DNA of 64,000 nt from positions 218,084-282,083 of the forward strand of contig NZ_JNXC01000004.1 of the NCBI RefSeq assembly GCF_000716595.1, read 5' to 3'. Shown here piece by piece: positions 25,594 through 35,534 of the stretch. The notes below the pieces were generated by a model. It was not told the DNA's origin, did not search any database, and saw nothing but the letters and a program-made list of their open reading frames with translations. A program made the position numbers and the translations under genes. Source of the DNA: Saccharothrix sp. NRRL B-16314. Its GTDB lineage: Bacteria; Actinomycetota; Actinomycetes; Mycobacteriales; Pseudonocardiaceae. The number at the start of each line of letters is the position of its first letter. Position 1 is the first letter of the stretch.

Positions 25594-26463
25594 GTGCCGA
25601 CCAACGTGCAGCGCCGCGAGCAGGCCAAGCGGAAGCTGGAACGCCAGCTCGTCCGCAGGGCTGAGCGCGCGAAGCGGCGCCGGATGCTCGCTGTAGTCGC
25701 GACCGCCGCCACCGTCGTAGTCGTGGCGGGTGGTGTGTACTTCTTCGCCACGGCCGACTTCGGCAACGACACAGGTGACGACGCCGCCGCTACCTCGACC
25801 ACCCCGGCCGCGCCGATCGAGATCCCCACCGAGGTCAAGGCGCTGCCGACGCGTCCGACCCCGATCGCGGACCCGGCGACCTGCGAGTACCGGGCGTCCA
25901 CGGAGCCCGCGTCCAAGGAGGGCACGAAGGCCCCCGAGGCAGGCGGCGTCGCCGCGACCGGCACCGCGACCGCCACCATCAAGGCGAACATCGGCGAGCT
26001 GAAGCTGACCCTGGACCGCGCTTTGGCGCCGTGTGCGGTGAACAGCTTCATCAGCCTGGTCAAGCAGGGCTACTACGACGGCAGCAGCTGCCACCGCATC
26101 GGCACCGAGGGGCTCCAGATGCTCCAGTGCGGTGACCCGACGGGCACGGGTTCCGGTGGTCCCGGGTACACGTTCGACAACGAGACGTGGCCCGAGCTGA
26201 CCTACGGCCGGGGTTACCTGGCGATGGCGAACGCGGGCACGGACGAGGCGACCCAGAAGGGCACCAACGGGAGCCAGTTCTTCATCGTCTACGGCAACGC
26301 GCAGCTGGCGCCGGACTACACGGTCTTCGGCAGCATCGACGAGGCCGGCCTGAAGCTGGTCGACGAGGTCGCCCGTGCGGGCCACGACGGTGCGTTCGAC
26401 CCGGCGCCCGGTGGCGGCAAGCCGAACAAGGAAGTGAAGTTCGAGTCGGTCTCCGTCGCGTAG
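25594..26463 (+). CDS. Membrane-anchored cyclophilin-type peptidyl-prolyl cis-trans isomerase
   Basis: 289 residues from the GTG at 25594, 6 bases after GGGAGG (a TTG at 25588 is too close). It has a basic N-terminus (residues 1-32), one membrane segment (about 32-53), a Thr/Pro/Ala-rich linker and a cyclophilin domain (about 125-289) with C-H-R-I near the active Arg and N-G-S-Q-F-F-I-V-Y-G. It probably assists folding at the outer membrane face. It is divergent from the MBL-hisS genes and followed by a strong terminator. Confidence 0.92.
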   Translation: MPTNVQRREQAKRKLERQLVRRAERAKRRRMLAVVATAATVVVVAGGVYFFATADFGNDTGDDAAATSTTPAAPIEIPTEVKALPTRPTPIADPATCEYRASTEPASKEGTKAPEAGGVAATGTATATIKANIGELKLTLDRALAPCAVNSFISLVKQGYYDGSSCHRIGTEGLQMLQCGDPTGTGSGGPGYTFDNETWPELTYGRGYLAMANAGTDEATQKGTNGSQFFIVYGNAQLAPDYTVFGSIDEAGLKLVDEVARAGHDGAFDPAPGGGKPNKEVKFESVSVA

Positions 26464-26505
26464 ACCGCGTCGCGCAGACCCCGTCCGCAGACCACGGGCG
26501 AACAC

Positions 26506-26546
26506 GCAGGGGCCCGGCACTCGGGAGAGGAGTGCCGGGCCCCTGC
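26506..26546 (+). terminator. Strong stem-loop terminator after cyclophilin gene
   Basis: A perfect 17-base-pair stem (left arm GCAGGGGCCCGGCACTC at 26506-26522) with a 7-base loop, 42 bases after the stop codon. There is no U-run, as is usual in actinomycetes. Confidence 0.85.
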
Positions 26547-26930
26547 GCCTTCCCCGTCGGTTTGTGGGGACCGACAGGCGGATTGTCCCACCGCGCGATG
26601 ACGTTTCGCTGACGCGACCCGACCGCGCGGGCGCGTTCCGGCAGGTGGACGCCCTGGGACGGCTAAACGGGCGAGTGACCGGCGGACGTCGGACTCCCGC
26701 GGCGGGACAGCGTGGCGGCGAATGCCCGCCGTGCGGGCATTCAGCGAATCGGGAATCGCCCAGGGCTGACACGCATTTCTAAGCTATTCGCTGGTAGAGA
26801 GCGCGTTCCGGCAATCACGCTCCGTATTGACGCGACCACACCCAATCAGCGGATACCCTCCCGAACGGCCAGGCGATTCGATTCGCTTACCCGAGAAACC
26901 AATTCGGGCATCAATTTCCAGGGAGGGAAG
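26547..26930. other. Intergenic region upstream of small secreted protein
   Basis: 384 bases without a convincing gene, AT-richer from 26760 on. TTGACG at 26827-26832 followed 19 bases later by GATACC (26852-26857) is the best promoter candidate and would give a leader of about 65 bases. Nothing else definable. Confidence 0.35.
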
Positions 26931-27275
26931 TTGAAGTTCGCCAAATCGTTCGCCGTACGCACGGCGGTCGTGATTTCCGCATTGTTCATGATGTTCACGG
27001 GCGTTCAGGCCGCGCAGGCCGAGACCGCCGCACCACCGCAGGCCGTGGCTGCCGCGCCGGCACCGTCCGGTGACGTGGGCGCGCAGGTCATCTGCGGGCT
27101 GCACGAGGAGTTCTGGGGATGGTACTGGGGCAACTGCACGAACTCGCCCATCATCATCCGCTGGCACATCTGGTCGAACCCGTGGTCGTACAAGTGCACC
27201 GCGCCGCACAGCGACACCTTCGTCGGCGCCGACACGCCCACCGTCGAGGTGCTCCAGGGCCCCTGCATCCCGTAG
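26931..27275 (+). CDS. Small secreted Trp/Cys-rich protein (DUF6355-like)
   Basis: 114 residues from a TTG placed after GGGAGGGAAG. The frame is open further upstream, but the signal peptide (1-30, M-K-F-A-K-S-F-A-V-R then hydrophobic, ending A-Q-A) fixes this start. The mature part is about 84 residues, with four Cys and many Trp (V-I-C-G-L-H-E-E-F-W-G-W-Y-W-G-N-C, then W-H-I-W-S-N-P-W-S-Y-K-C), suggesting two disulphides and a compact extracellular fold. The C-G-x(n)-W-Y/N-C-T pattern is reminiscent of DUF6355. Function unknown. It converges on rel across a shared terminator. Confidence 0.75.
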   Translation: MKFAKSFAVRTAVVISALFMMFTGVQAAQAETAAPPQAVAAAPAPSGDVGAQVICGLHEEFWGWYWGNCTNSPIIIRWHIWSNPWSYKCTAPHSDTFVGADTPTVEVLQGPCIP

Positions 27276-27294
27276 TAGACGGCTTTTCCCGACC

Positions 27295-27324
27295 CGGGTC
27301 CGGCGCGATCACGCGCCGGACCCG
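27295..27324. terminator. Bidirectional stem-loop terminator
   Basis: A perfect 13-base-pair stem (CGGGTCCGGCGCG) with an ATCA loop, between the convergent small secreted protein gene and rel, so it can end both transcripts. Confidence 0.85.
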
Positions 27325-27345
27325 GCGTTCGTCCGGGGGCAGGCC

Positions 27346-29646
27346 TCAGGACGCGGACGTCACGCGGTAGACGTCGTAGACGCCCTCGACGCTGCGGACC
27401 GCCTTGAGCACGTGGCCCAAGTGCTTCGGGTCGCCCATCTCGAACGAGAACCGGGACACCGCCACCCGGTCGCGCGACGTGGTCACCGACGCCGACAGGA
27501 TGTTCACCTTCTCGTCGGCCAGCACCTTCGTCACGTCCGACAGCAGCCGGTGCCGGTCGAGCGCCTCCACCTGGATCGCCACCAGGAACACCGACGACGA
27601 CGACGGCGCCCACTCGACGTCCAGCAAGCGCTCGGGCGTGCTCAGCAGTTCGTCCGCATTGGTGCAGTCGGTCCGGTGCACGGACACACCGCCGCCCCGC
27701 GTGACGAAACCGAGGATGTCGTCACCCGGCACGGGCGTGCAGCAGCGGGCCAGCTTGACCCACACGTCGGACGCGTCCTTGACGATGACACCGGCGTCAC
27801 CGGTGACCCGCCGCCGCGTGACGGTGGACGGCGTGGACCGCTCGGCCAGCTCCTCCTCGGCGTGCTCGACCCCGCCGAGCTGCGCCACCAACCGCTGGAC
27901 CACGTGCCGCGCGGAGGTGTGCCCCTCCCCCACGGCCGCGTAGAGCGCGGACACGTCGGGGTAGTGCAGTTCCTTCGACAAGGCGCCCATGGAGTCGGCC
28001 GAGACGAGTCGCTGGAGGGGCAGCCCGACGCGGCGGACCTCCTTGGCGATGGCGTCCTTGCCGACCTCGATGGCCTCTTCCTTGCGCTCCTTCGCGAACC
28101 ACTGCTTGATCTTCGCCTTGGCCCGCGGTGACGCCGCGAACGACAACCAGTCGCGGGACGGCCCCGCGCCCTCGGCCTTCGAGGTGAAGATCTCGATGAC
28201 CTCGCCGTTCTCCAGCTTCCGCTCGAGCGCGACGAGCCGCCCGTTCACCCGGGCGCCGATGCACCGGTGGCCCACCTCGGTGTGCACGGCGTACGCGAAG
28301 TCGACCGGCGTGGAGCCCGTGGGCAGGGTGACGACGTCGCCCTTCGGGGTGAAGACGAAGATCTCCCGCGCCGCCAGGTCGAACCGCAGCGACTCCAGAA
28401 ACTCGCCCGGGTCTGCCGCCTCCCGCTGCCAGTCCAGCAGCTGGCGCATCCAGGCCATCTCGTCGACCTCGACGCCCTTGCCGGTGTGCGTGCCGCGCGT
28501 CTCCTTGTACCGCCAGTGCGCCGCGATGCCGTACTCGGCGGTCCGGTGCATGTCGTACGTCCGGATCTGCACTTCCAGCGGCTTGCCGTCCGGCCCGATG
28601 ACCGTCGTGTGCAACGACTGGTACACGCCGAACCGGGGCTGCGCGATGTAGTCCTTGAACCGGCCGGGCATGGGCTGCCACAGCGCGTGCACCACGCCCA
28701 TGGCGGCGTAGCAGTCGCGGACCTCGTCCACCTGGATCCGCACGCCCACCAGGTCGTGGATGTCGTCGAAGTCCCGACCGCGCACGATCATCTTCTGGTG
28801 GATCGAGTAGTAGTGCTTGGGCCGGCCCTCCACCTTCGCGGTGATCCGGGCGGACTCCAGCTGCTGGGTCAGCTCGCCGATCACGCCGCCCAGGTACGTG
28901 TCGCGGGACGGCGCGCGGTTCGCGACCAGGCGCACGATCTCGTCGTACTTCTTCGGCTGGAGGATCGCGAAGGCGAGGTCCTCCAGCTCCCACTTCACCG
29001 TCGCCATGCCGAGGCGGTGCGCGAGGGGCGCGAGCACTTCGAGGGTTTCGCGGGCCTTGCGTGCCTGCTTCTCCGGCGGGAGGAACCGCATGGTGCGCAT
29101 GTTGTGCAGCCGGTCGGCCAGCTTGATGACCAGCACCCGGGGGTCCTTGGCCATGGCGATGACCATCTTGCGGATGGTCTCGGCCTCGGCCGCCGCGCCG
29201 AGCTTCACCTTGTCGAGCTTCGTGACGCCGTCCACGAGGAGCGAGACCTCGGTGCCGAAGTCGACTCGAAGCTGGTCCAGCGAGTAGTCCGTGTCCTCGA
29301 CCGTGTCGTGCAGGAGGGCCGCGACCAGCGTGGTCGTGTCCATGCCCAGCTCGGCCAGGATCGTCGCCACCGCGAGGGGGTGCGTGATGTAGGGGTCACC
29401 GGACTTCCGCCGCTGCGGCCGGTGCTTCTCCTCCGCCACGTCGTAGGCGTGCTGGAGCAGCGCCAGGTCCGCCTTGGGGTGCAGGTCGCGGTGGACGGCG
29501 GCCAGCGGTTCGAGCACCTGTTTGACCGGCGCGGCGCGCTGGGCGGTGATCCGACGTGCCAGCCTCGCGCGCACGCGCCTCGTCGCCGACGGCGGCCGTG
29601 CGGGCACTGGCGGCGTCGTCTGCGCTGGTTCGGTGTCCTGGCTCAA
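27346..29646 (-). CDS. relA: Bifunctional (p)ppGpp synthetase/hydrolase Rel
   Basis: 766 residues from a TTG five bases after GAGGAG. The domain order is complete: HD hydrolase (about 60-210, with H-D-T-V-E-D-T), synthetase (about 255-370, with [19 protein letters not shown]), TGS (about 425-485), a helical/zinc-finger-like region with C-C-T-P-V-P-G-D, and a C-terminal ACT domain. It makes and degrades the stringent-response alarmone at the ribosome. Because it is the single long Rel of an actinomycete, both activities are expected. It lies downstream of apt across a G-rich spacer. Confidence 0.97.
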   Translation of the reverse strand: MSQDTEPAQTTPPVPARPPSATRRVRARLARRITAQRAAPVKQVLEPLAAVHRDLHPKADLALLQHAYDVAEEKHRPQRRKSGDPYITHPLAVATILAELGMDTTTLVAALLHDTVEDTDYSLDQLRVDFGTEVSLLVDGVTKLDKVKLGAAAEAETIRKMVIAMAKDPRVLVIKLADRLHNMRTMRFLPPEKQARKARETLEVLAPLAHRLGMATVKWELEDLAFAILQPKKYDEIVRLVANRAPSRDTYLGGVIGELTQQLESARITAKVEGRPKHYYSIHQKMIVRGRDFDDIHDLVGVRIQVDEVRDCYAAMGVVHALWQPMPGRFKDYIAQPRFGVYQSLHTTVIGPDGKPLEVQIRTYDMHRTAEYGIAAHWRYKETRGTHTGKGVEVDEMAWMRQLLDWQREAADPGEFLESLRFDLAAREIFVFTPKGDVVTLPTGSTPVDFAYAVHTEVGHRCIGARVNGRLVALERKLENGEVIEIFTSKAEGAGPSRDWLSFAASPRAKAKIKQWFAKERKEEAIEVGKDAIAKEVRRVGLPLQRLVSADSMGALSKELHYPDVSALYAAVGEGHTSARHVVQRLVAQLGGVEHAEEELAERSTPSTVTRRRVTGDAGVIVKDASDVWVKLARCCTPVPGDDILGFVTRGGGVSVHRTDCTNADELLSTPERLLDVEWAPSSSSVFLVAIQVEALDRHRLLSDVTKVLADEKVNILSASVTTSRDRVAVSRFSFEMGDPKHLGHVLKAVRSVEGVYDVYRVTSAS

Positions 29647-30300
29647 CCACGCTCCTCGGGTCTAGGAACCGAGGATAGCTCCGTTGGGTGCCCGACCAGG
29701 GCGGCGTGCCGATGAGCGGTGCGGTTCACACGACGAGCAGCACCCCGCCGTTCAGCCCGACCAGTCGGACCTGACCATGTTCCACCAGCTTGAACACCGC
29801 CGGGCACCGCTGCGCGAGCGTCCCCCGCCCGGGGGGTCCCCTGGTTTTAATTCTGCCGGCGTGGTCCGACAATCCCGGTGGTTGGACGGCCGCCTGTGGA
29901 TGGAGCGGGAAGGCTGTGCGCGGAGAAGGACTGGTCAGGGCGTCGGGGACGGGCAGCCTGAGGGCAGCGGGGAAGGGTGGCTGGAAGGCTGCGGGGAAGG
30001 GCGCTGGCAAGGACAGCCGGGAGAGGGCGGGGGTCGGGCGAGCGCAGAAGGCCGAGCCGGGGGCGGGAGGCCAGGCAAGGAAGCGCGGAAGGCCAGGCAG
30101 GGGCAGAAGGCCCGGTGGGGAAGAAGGCCCGATGGGGGGCGGCCAGGCAGGGGCAGACGGCCGGGCGGGGGACGGGCAGGTAGGAGCAACCAGCCGGGGG
30201 GGCGGCCGGGCAGGCAGAAACAAACAACCGGGGCGGTCGGGCAGGCAGGGCAGGACCGCCGGGGGGAGCAGAGCGCCGAGCGGGGGCGGGAGGCCGTCGG
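29647..30300. repeat. G-rich, purine-biased low-complexity spacer between apt and rel
   Basis: 654 bases with no supported gene. From about 29857 to 30290 the plus strand is nearly all G and A with some C, built from variants of GAAGGCCRGGCAGGGGCAG. Many closely spaced runs of three or more G give dense G-quadruplex potential, on the strand opposite to transcription of apt and rel. Nearest to rel, a TATCCT (29677-29672) may be its -10. A short coding-like stretch at 29726-29800 on the minus strand could not be given a start. Confidence 0.6.
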
Positions 30301-30819
30301 TCAGACTGCGAGCAGGGCGCTGACCTCACGGCCGACGAGGCGGTCACGGCCGCCCAAGCCCTGGATCTCCAGCACGACCGACACGCCCGTCACGACACCG
30401 CCGGCGCGTTCGACCAGCTCGCACGCCGCCGCCGCCGTACCACCGGTCGCCAGCACGTCATCCACAACCACAACGCGCTGACCAGGGGAAATCGAATCGG
30501 CAGGCAGTTCGAGCGTCGCCGTGCCGTACTCCAAGGCGTACGACACGCGATGGGTCACGGCCGGTAGCTTGCCGGGCTTGCGCAGCGGCACGACGCCGTA
30601 GCGCCAGCCGTACCCGAGCGCCGCACCCAGCAAGAAGCCGCGGGACTCGATGGCGGCTACCACCTGAGTGTCCTGGTGGATCTTGTCCTGCAGGGCGTCG
30701 ACCACCGCGCGCAACGCGTCAGGGTCGGCCAAGACCGGCGTGAGGTCCCGGAACACGACCCCCGGCAGGGGGAAGTCCGGGACCTCACGCAGCAGCCCTA
30801 GGGCTCGGTCGAGCTTCAA
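30301..30819 (-). CDS. apt: Adenine phosphoribosyltransferase
   Basis: 172 residues, the family length. Motifs: G-V-V-F-R-D-L-T-P-V near the start, A-I-E-S-R-G-F-L-L-G-A-A-L-G-Y and the PRPP-binding V-V-V-V-D-D-V-L-A-T-G-G-T. It salvages adenine to AMP. The ATG overlaps the secF stop (ATGA), so it is made from the sec operon, as in other actinobacteria. Confidence 0.96.
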   Translation of the reverse strand: MKLDRALGLLREVPDFPLPGVVFRDLTPVLADPDALRAVVDALQDKIHQDTQVVAAIESRGFLLGAALGYGWRYGVVPLRKPGKLPAVTHRVSYALEYGTATLELPADSISPGQRVVVVDDVLATGGTAAAACELVERAGGVVTGVSVVLEIQGLGGRDRLVGREVSALLAV

Positions 30820-31997
30820 CGCTGCTTCTTGCCCGTCGGACGGCGGCGCACGTCGGCGGCCTTGCCGGTCCGCGCGGGCACGCCCGCGGCAGCCGCCATG
30901 GCCTTCTCCTTGCGCAACTCCGCCTGCACCGACTCGTCGTCCGTCGACTCCACGACGTCGCCACCGGTGACGGCCTCGCCACCGGCCTTGCGGGCCAGGT
31001 TGTCCCGACGCGCCTTCACCCGCGCGGCCTGCGCCTTGTACCGGGCGTCACGCATCTTCAGGTCCACCGCGACCGGCGTGGCGATGTAGATGGACGACAG
31101 CGCGCCGATGGCGATACCGGTCAGCTGAACCAGCGCCAGGTCCTTCAGCGTGCCGACGCCGAGCAGACCCACGCCGATCACCAGCAGGCCCAGCACCGGC
31201 AGCAACGCGATCAACGAGGTGTTGATCGAGCGCATCAGGGTCTGGTTCACCGCCAGGTTCGACGCCTCGCCGTACGTGCGGCGGGTGAGGCCGAGCAGGC
31301 CGCGGGTGTTCTCCCGGACCTTGTCGAACACCACCACCGTGTCGTACAGCGAGAAGCCGAGGATGGTCAGCAGACCGATCACCGTCGCGGGCGAGACCTC
31401 GAAGCCGACCAGCGAGTAGATGCCCGCCGTGATCACCACGTCGTGCAGCACCGCGACGAGCGCGGCGATCGCCATGGACACCTCGAAGTACAGCGCCAGG
31501 AAGATCATCACGGCGAGGAAGAACACGCCGAGCGCGAGCAGCGCCTTGCCGGTGATCTCACCGCCCCACGAGGCGGACACGGCGCTGTCGCTGACCGCGT
31601 CCGCGCCGCCGTTGGGCTTGAGGTCGTCGTTGATCGTGGCCTTGAGCTTGAACACCTCTTCGGCGGTCAGCGTCTCGGACCGGATCTGGATGGTCGCGGC
31701 GTCGCCCGTGCCCACGGTCTGCACCGCGGTCGGCTCCTTGCCGATGGCCTTCTCGAACGTCTCCTTGGCGGCGTCGACGCTGATCGTGCCGGACGAGCTG
31801 CTCGCGGGCAGCTGGACGCGCGTGCCACCGGTGAAGTCGATGCCGAGGTTGAAGCCCCGGAACACGATCGACCCGATGCAGACCAGCAGGATGAGCCCGA
31901 ACAGCATGTACCAGCGCTTGCGCCTGCCGACGATGTCGAACGCGCCGTTGCCGACGTAGAGCCGCTGGAAAACGTTGGCCTTCTTCGTCTCGGCCAC
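30816..31997 (-). CDS. secF: Protein translocase subunit SecF
   Basis: 393 residues. Six membrane segments with the SecF signatures G-I-D-F-T-G-G-T (periplasmic P1 start, about 52-59) and G-F-S-L-Y-D-T-V-V-V-F-D-K-V-R-E-N. With SecD it uses the proton gradient to aid late steps of Sec export. The basic C-terminal tail (about 325-393) is longer than in enterobacteria. One base separates it from secD. Confidence 0.96.
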   Translation of the reverse strand: MAETKKANVFQRLYVGNGAFDIVGRRKRWYMLFGLILLVCIGSIVFRGFNLGIDFTGGTRVQLPASSSSGTISVDAAKETFEKAIGKEPTAVQTVGTGDAATIQIRSETLTAEEVFKLKATINDDLKPNGGADAVSDSAVSASWGGEITGKALLALGVFFLAVMIFLALYFEVSMAIAALVAVLHDVVITAGIYSLVGFEVSPATVIGLLTILGFSLYDTVVVFDKVRENTRGLLGLTRRTYGEASNLAVNQTLMRSINTSLIALLPVLGLLVIGVGLLGVGTLKDLALVQLTGIAIGALSSIYIATPVAVDLKMRDARYKAQAARVKARRDNLARKAGGEAVTGGDVVESTDDESVQAELRKEKAMAAAAGVPARTGKAADVRRRPTGKKQR

Positions 31998-31998
31998 G

Positions 31999-33840
31999 TC
32001 AGACCTCCTTCACAGCGGTGCTCTTCGCACCCGACAGCGCGCGGTCGTTGACGGCGGCCTGCACGGCGCCGCCGAGACCGGACAGCTTCGGGTTGGACAG
32101 GGACTTCGACTTGGAGACCATGCTGACCAGCGGGTGCGTCACGAGGAAGACTACGACCAGGTCGAGCACGGTGGACATGCCGAGGGTGAACGCGAAGCCC
32201 TTCACCTGGCCGACGGCGATCACGTACAGGATGGCCGAGGCGAGGAAGCTGACCGCGTCCGCCGACAGGATCGTGCGGCGCGAACGGATCCAGGCGCGCG
32301 GCACGGCGGACCGGAACGACCGGCCCTCGCGCACTTCGTCCTTCAACCGTTCGAAGAACACCACGAACGAGTCGGCGGTGATACCGATCGACACGATGAA
32401 ACCGGCGATGCCCGCCAGGTCGAGGGTGAACCCGATCCAGCGGCCCAGCAGCACCAGCACCGCGTAGACCACCACGCCGGACAGCACCAGCGACAGGATG
32501 GTCAGCACGCCGAGCAGGCGGTAGTAGAACAGGCAGTACACGAACACCAGCGCCAGGCCGATGCCACCGGCGATCAGGCCGGCCTTCATCGAGGCCAGGC
32601 CGAGCGTCGCGGACACCGTCTCGGCCTCGGACGACTCGAACGACAGCGGCAGCGAGCCGTACTTCAGCACGTTGGCCAGGCCGTTCGACTCGGCCTGGGT
32701 GAACCGGCCGCTGATCTGGGTGCTGCCGCCGAGGATCGCCTCGTTGATGCTCGGGGCGGACACCACCTGGCTGTCCAGCACGACCGCGACCTGCTGCTGG
32801 ACGTTCGCCGAGGTGAACTTGGCCCACTTGTCGGCGCCGGAGCCCTTGAACGTCAGGTTGACGATGAAGCCCGCGCCCTGCGGGTCGGTGCCGGCCACCG
32901 CGTTGTCGATGTCCTCACCGGTCAGCCGGGAGTAGGTGGTGTAGTCGTCGTCCTTCACGGTGCCGTCGGCCGGCGGGTTGACCGGCGCGAGCACGTACTT
33001 CTCGGTGCCGTCCTGGTTGCAGGTCAGCAGCCGCATGGCCGGGTCGTCGTTGCCGAGCAACGGGTCGACCTTCGGGCAGGTGAACACCTGGAGCGCCTGG
33101 CCGAGGGTCTGCTCGTCCTCGACCATCATCAGCTGTTCCTGCCGGCAGTGCCTCGCCTCCTTGACGGCCTTGGTCGGGTCGTCGGAGACCTCGCCGGAGA
33201 ACACCGCGCGGCAGTCGACCTGCTCTTCGGCCGGCGGCGCGGACGGGTCCGCGGGCGGGGTGGCCGGGGTGGTCGTGGCCGCCGGCGGGGTCGTCGTCTC
33301 GGGCTGCGCCTCGAACGCCGGCGCCGGTCGACCCTGGGCGGTCGTGGTCGGCGCGGTCTCGGCCGCGGTCTCGGACGGCGCGACGCTGCTCGCGGGCGGC
33401 GCGGACGGGTCCGTGGACGGCGGGGCGCTCTCCGTCGGCTGGGCCTCGGGCGCTGCGTTCGGCATCGGCGAGCCGATGACCTTGCGGAAGTTCAGCTTGG
33501 CGGTCTGGCCGAGCCGTTTGGCGCCCTCGCTGTCCGAACCGGGGACCGTGATCACCAGGTTGGTGCCGTCCCGGACGACCTCCGCGCCGGACACGCCCAG
33601 GCCGTTGACCCGCGTCTCGATGAGCGCGCGGGCCTGGTTGAGCGCTTCGTCCGACGGCGTCTGCCCATCAGGAGCGCGGGCGGTCAACGTGACACGCGTG
33701 CCACCCTGGAGGTCGATACCGAGCTTGGGTGTCGCCTTGCCGTTCCCGGTGAGAAACACCAGGGAGTACAGCGCGACCACGATGAGGACAAATGCGCCCA
33801 GGTACTTCGCGGGGCGGATTTGCCCGGCCGGAGGTGCCAC
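31999..33840 (-). CDS. secD: Protein translocase subunit SecD
   Basis: 613 residues from a GTG. It has one N-terminal membrane segment, a large extracytoplasmic P1 domain starting G-I-D-L-Q-G-G-T-R-V-T-L, and five C-terminal membrane helices with A-G-I-A-G-F-I-V-S-I-G-I-T-A-D-S-F-V and V-L-D-L-V-V-V-F. About 80 residues of Pro/Ala/Thr/Ser-rich linker (roughly 130-210) interrupt P1, an actinobacterial trait. It is the partner of SecF, encoded next. Confidence 0.96.
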   Translation of the reverse strand: MAPPAGQIRPAKYLGAFVLIVVALYSLVFLTGNGKATPKLGIDLQGGTRVTLTARAPDGQTPSDEALNQARALIETRVNGLGVSGAEVVRDGTNLVITVPGSDSEGAKRLGQTAKLNFRKVIGSPMPNAAPEAQPTESAPPSTDPSAPPASSVAPSETAAETAPTTTAQGRPAPAFEAQPETTTPPAATTTPATPPADPSAPPAEEQVDCRAVFSGEVSDDPTKAVKEARHCRQEQLMMVEDEQTLGQALQVFTCPKVDPLLGNDDPAMRLLTCNQDGTEKYVLAPVNPPADGTVKDDDYTTYSRLTGEDIDNAVAGTDPQGAGFIVNLTFKGSGADKWAKFTSANVQQQVAVVLDSQVVSAPSINEAILGGSTQISGRFTQAESNGLANVLKYGSLPLSFESSEAETVSATLGLASMKAGLIAGGIGLALVFVYCLFYYRLLGVLTILSLVLSGVVVYAVLVLLGRWIGFTLDLAGIAGFIVSIGITADSFVVFFERLKDEVREGRSFRSAVPRAWIRSRRTILSADAVSFLASAILYVIAVGQVKGFAFTLGMSTVLDLVVVFLVTHPLVSMVSKSKSLSNPKLSGLGGAVQAAVNDRALSGAKSTAVKEV

Positions 33841-33918
33841 GGTCCGTCCGTCTCCTGATAGTTGACAAGGTCAGCGAGGGCGCAGCGTACCCCTGATGGT
33901 GTGAGCTGCGCGTCACTG

Positions 33919-33954
33919 CCTGGAGTCGGCACGTTCACAGTTGCCGGCTCCAGG
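33919..33954 (-). terminator. Stem-loop between yajC and secD
   Basis: CCTGGAGTCGGCA (33919-33931) pairs with TGCCGGCTCCAGG (33942-33954) with one mismatch and a 10-base loop. In the yajC-to-secD direction it falls 25 bases after the yajC stop and could partly terminate or protect the transcript. Confidence 0.5.
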
Positions 33955-33978
33955 CCGAGGTCTTCTGGTTACGAGCAG

Positions 33979-34344
33979 TTACTTCTTGCTCTCCTGCTGC
34001 ACGGGCTCGACGTCGGCGGTCTCGTCCGCCAGGTCGTCGTCGACGTCGTCGACGACCGCGTCGGTCTCGGTGTCCGCCACGACCTTCTCCCGGATCGCCT
34101 GGCGCAGCCACGTGGTGACCACCCCGTCGGCGATCTCCAGGTCGATCGTGGAGTCGTCTTCGCGCACCTCCGCCACGGTCGCGTAGAGCCCGGAAGTCGT
34201 CATGACCCGGTCGCCCGGCTCCAGGGAGTTGAGCAGCGCCTGCTGCTCGGCGACCGCCCGCTTCTGCTTGCGGGCGCTGAGGAACAGCGGCACCGCGAGC
34301 AGCACGAGCAGCAGCGGGAACATCAAGGAGGACAGTTCCATCAT
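33979..34344 (-). CDS. yajC: Preprotein translocase subunit YajC
   Basis: 121 residues. One N-terminal membrane helix (about 5-23), then the YajC core with L-E-P-G-D-R-V-M-T-T-S-G-L-Y-A-T-V, and an acidic Asp/Glu tail. Two adjacent ATGs at 34344 and 34341; the second is better spaced from GGAG. It is an accessory of SecDF, encoded downstream. Confidence 0.94.
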   Translation of the reverse strand: MMELSSLMFPLLLVLLAVPLFLSARKQKRAVAEQQALLNSLEPGDRVMTTSGLYATVAEVREDDSTIDLEIADGVVTTWLRQAIREKVVADTETDAVVDDVDDDLADETADVEPVQQESKK

Positions 34345-34438
34345 TCTCCGATCAACCGGACGAGCGAACGCGATCAGCGTCCGGTACGCCCGAATTTCTG
34401 GGGTGCCGGTGCCGATTGTGCCAGGTCAGTAATCCCGA

Positions 34439-35500
34439 TCACTCGGTGGCGTCGTCGAACAGCGATCGCGTGGCCTCGCCCGGCGCCCGTGCGGGCGGCT
34501 CCAGTCCCAGGTGGAGCCAGGCGGTGGCGGTGGCCACCCGTCCGCGCGGGGTGCGCGCCAGCATCCCGGCCCGCACCAGGTAGGGCTCGCAGACCTCCTC
34601 GACGGTGGTGGGCTCCTCCCCCACCGCCACGGCGAGCGTGGAGACGCCGACCGGACCGCCGCCGAACGAGCGGACCAACGCGTCCAGGACCGCCCGGTCC
34701 AGCCGGTCGAGGCCCAGCTCGTCCACGTCGTAGACCTTCAGGGCGTCCCGCGCGACTTCCAGGGTGACGGCGCCGTCCGCGCGCACCTCGGCGTAGTCGC
34801 GGACGCGCCTGAGCAGCCGGTTCGCGATGCGGGGTGTGCCGCGGGAGCGACCTGCGATCTCCCGGCCGCCGTCGTCGCGCAGGTCGACGCCGAGGATCTT
34901 CGCCGAGCGGCGGACGATCAGCTCCAGCTCGTCGGGGCTGTAGAACTCCATGTGCCCGGTGAAGCCGAACCGGTCGCGCAGCGGGCCGGTGAGGGCGCCG
35001 GAGCGGGTGGTCGCGCCGACCAGCGTGAACGGGGCGATGTCGAGCGGGATGCTGGTCGCGCCGGGTCCCTTGCCGACGACCACGTCGACCCGGAAGTCCT
35101 CCATCGCCAGGTACAGCATCTCCTCGGCGGGCCGGGCCATCCGGTGGATCTCGTCGATGAACAGGACGTCGCCCTCGACCAGGTTGGACAGCATCGCGGC
35201 CAGGTCGCCCGCGCGTTCGAGGGCGGGCCCGGAGGTGATCCGCAGGGACGCGCCCAGCTCGGCCGCGATGATCATGGCGAGGCTGGTCTTGCCCAGTCCG
35301 GGCGGGCCGGAGAGCAGCACGTGGTCCGGCGGCGCGCCGCGTTGCATGGCCCCTTGCAGGACGAGTTCGAGCTGTTCGCGGACCTTCGGCTGGCCGACGA
35401 ACTCGTGCAGGTCCTTCGGCCGCAGGGTGGTCTCGACGTCCCGCTCGGCCGGGTCCGGCAGCGGGTTGAGGGTGTCCTCCTCGTACTCCTCGAAGTTCAC
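34439..35500 (-). CDS. ruvB: Holliday junction branch-migration ATPase RuvB
   Basis: 353 residues from a GTG. AAA+ motifs: Walker [10 protein letters not shown], Walker B L-F-I-D-E-I-H-R, sensor G-A-T-T-R-S-G, Arg finger region L-R-D-R-F-G and sensor 2 [10 protein letters not shown] winged-helix C-terminal domain follows. It drives branch migration with RuvA. Confidence 0.97.
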   Translation of the reverse strand: MNFEEYEEDTLNPLPDPAERDVETTLRPKDLHEFVGQPKVREQLELVLQGAMQRGAPPDHVLLSGPPGLGKTSLAMIIAAELGASLRITSGPALERAGDLAAMLSNLVEGDVLFIDEIHRMARPAEEMLYLAMEDFRVDVVVGKGPGATSIPLDIAPFTLVGATTRSGALTGPLRDRFGFTGHMEFYSPDELELIVRRSAKILGVDLRDDGGREIAGRSRGTPRIANRLLRRVRDYAEVRADGAVTLEVARDALKVYDVDELGLDRLDRAVLDALVRSFGGGPVGVSTLAVAVGEEPTTVEEVCEPYLVRAGMLARTPRGRVATATAWLHLGLEPPARAPGEATRSLFDDATE

Positions 35501-35534
35501 TGCGCCTCCGCGGGGATGCGCACGTCGGCGCGGT

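Noticed and set aside
29726..30223. Pro-rich minus-strand protein between rel and apt
   Set aside because: Mostly translation of the G-rich repeat. Only the last 25 or so residues look coding-like, and no plausible start precedes them.
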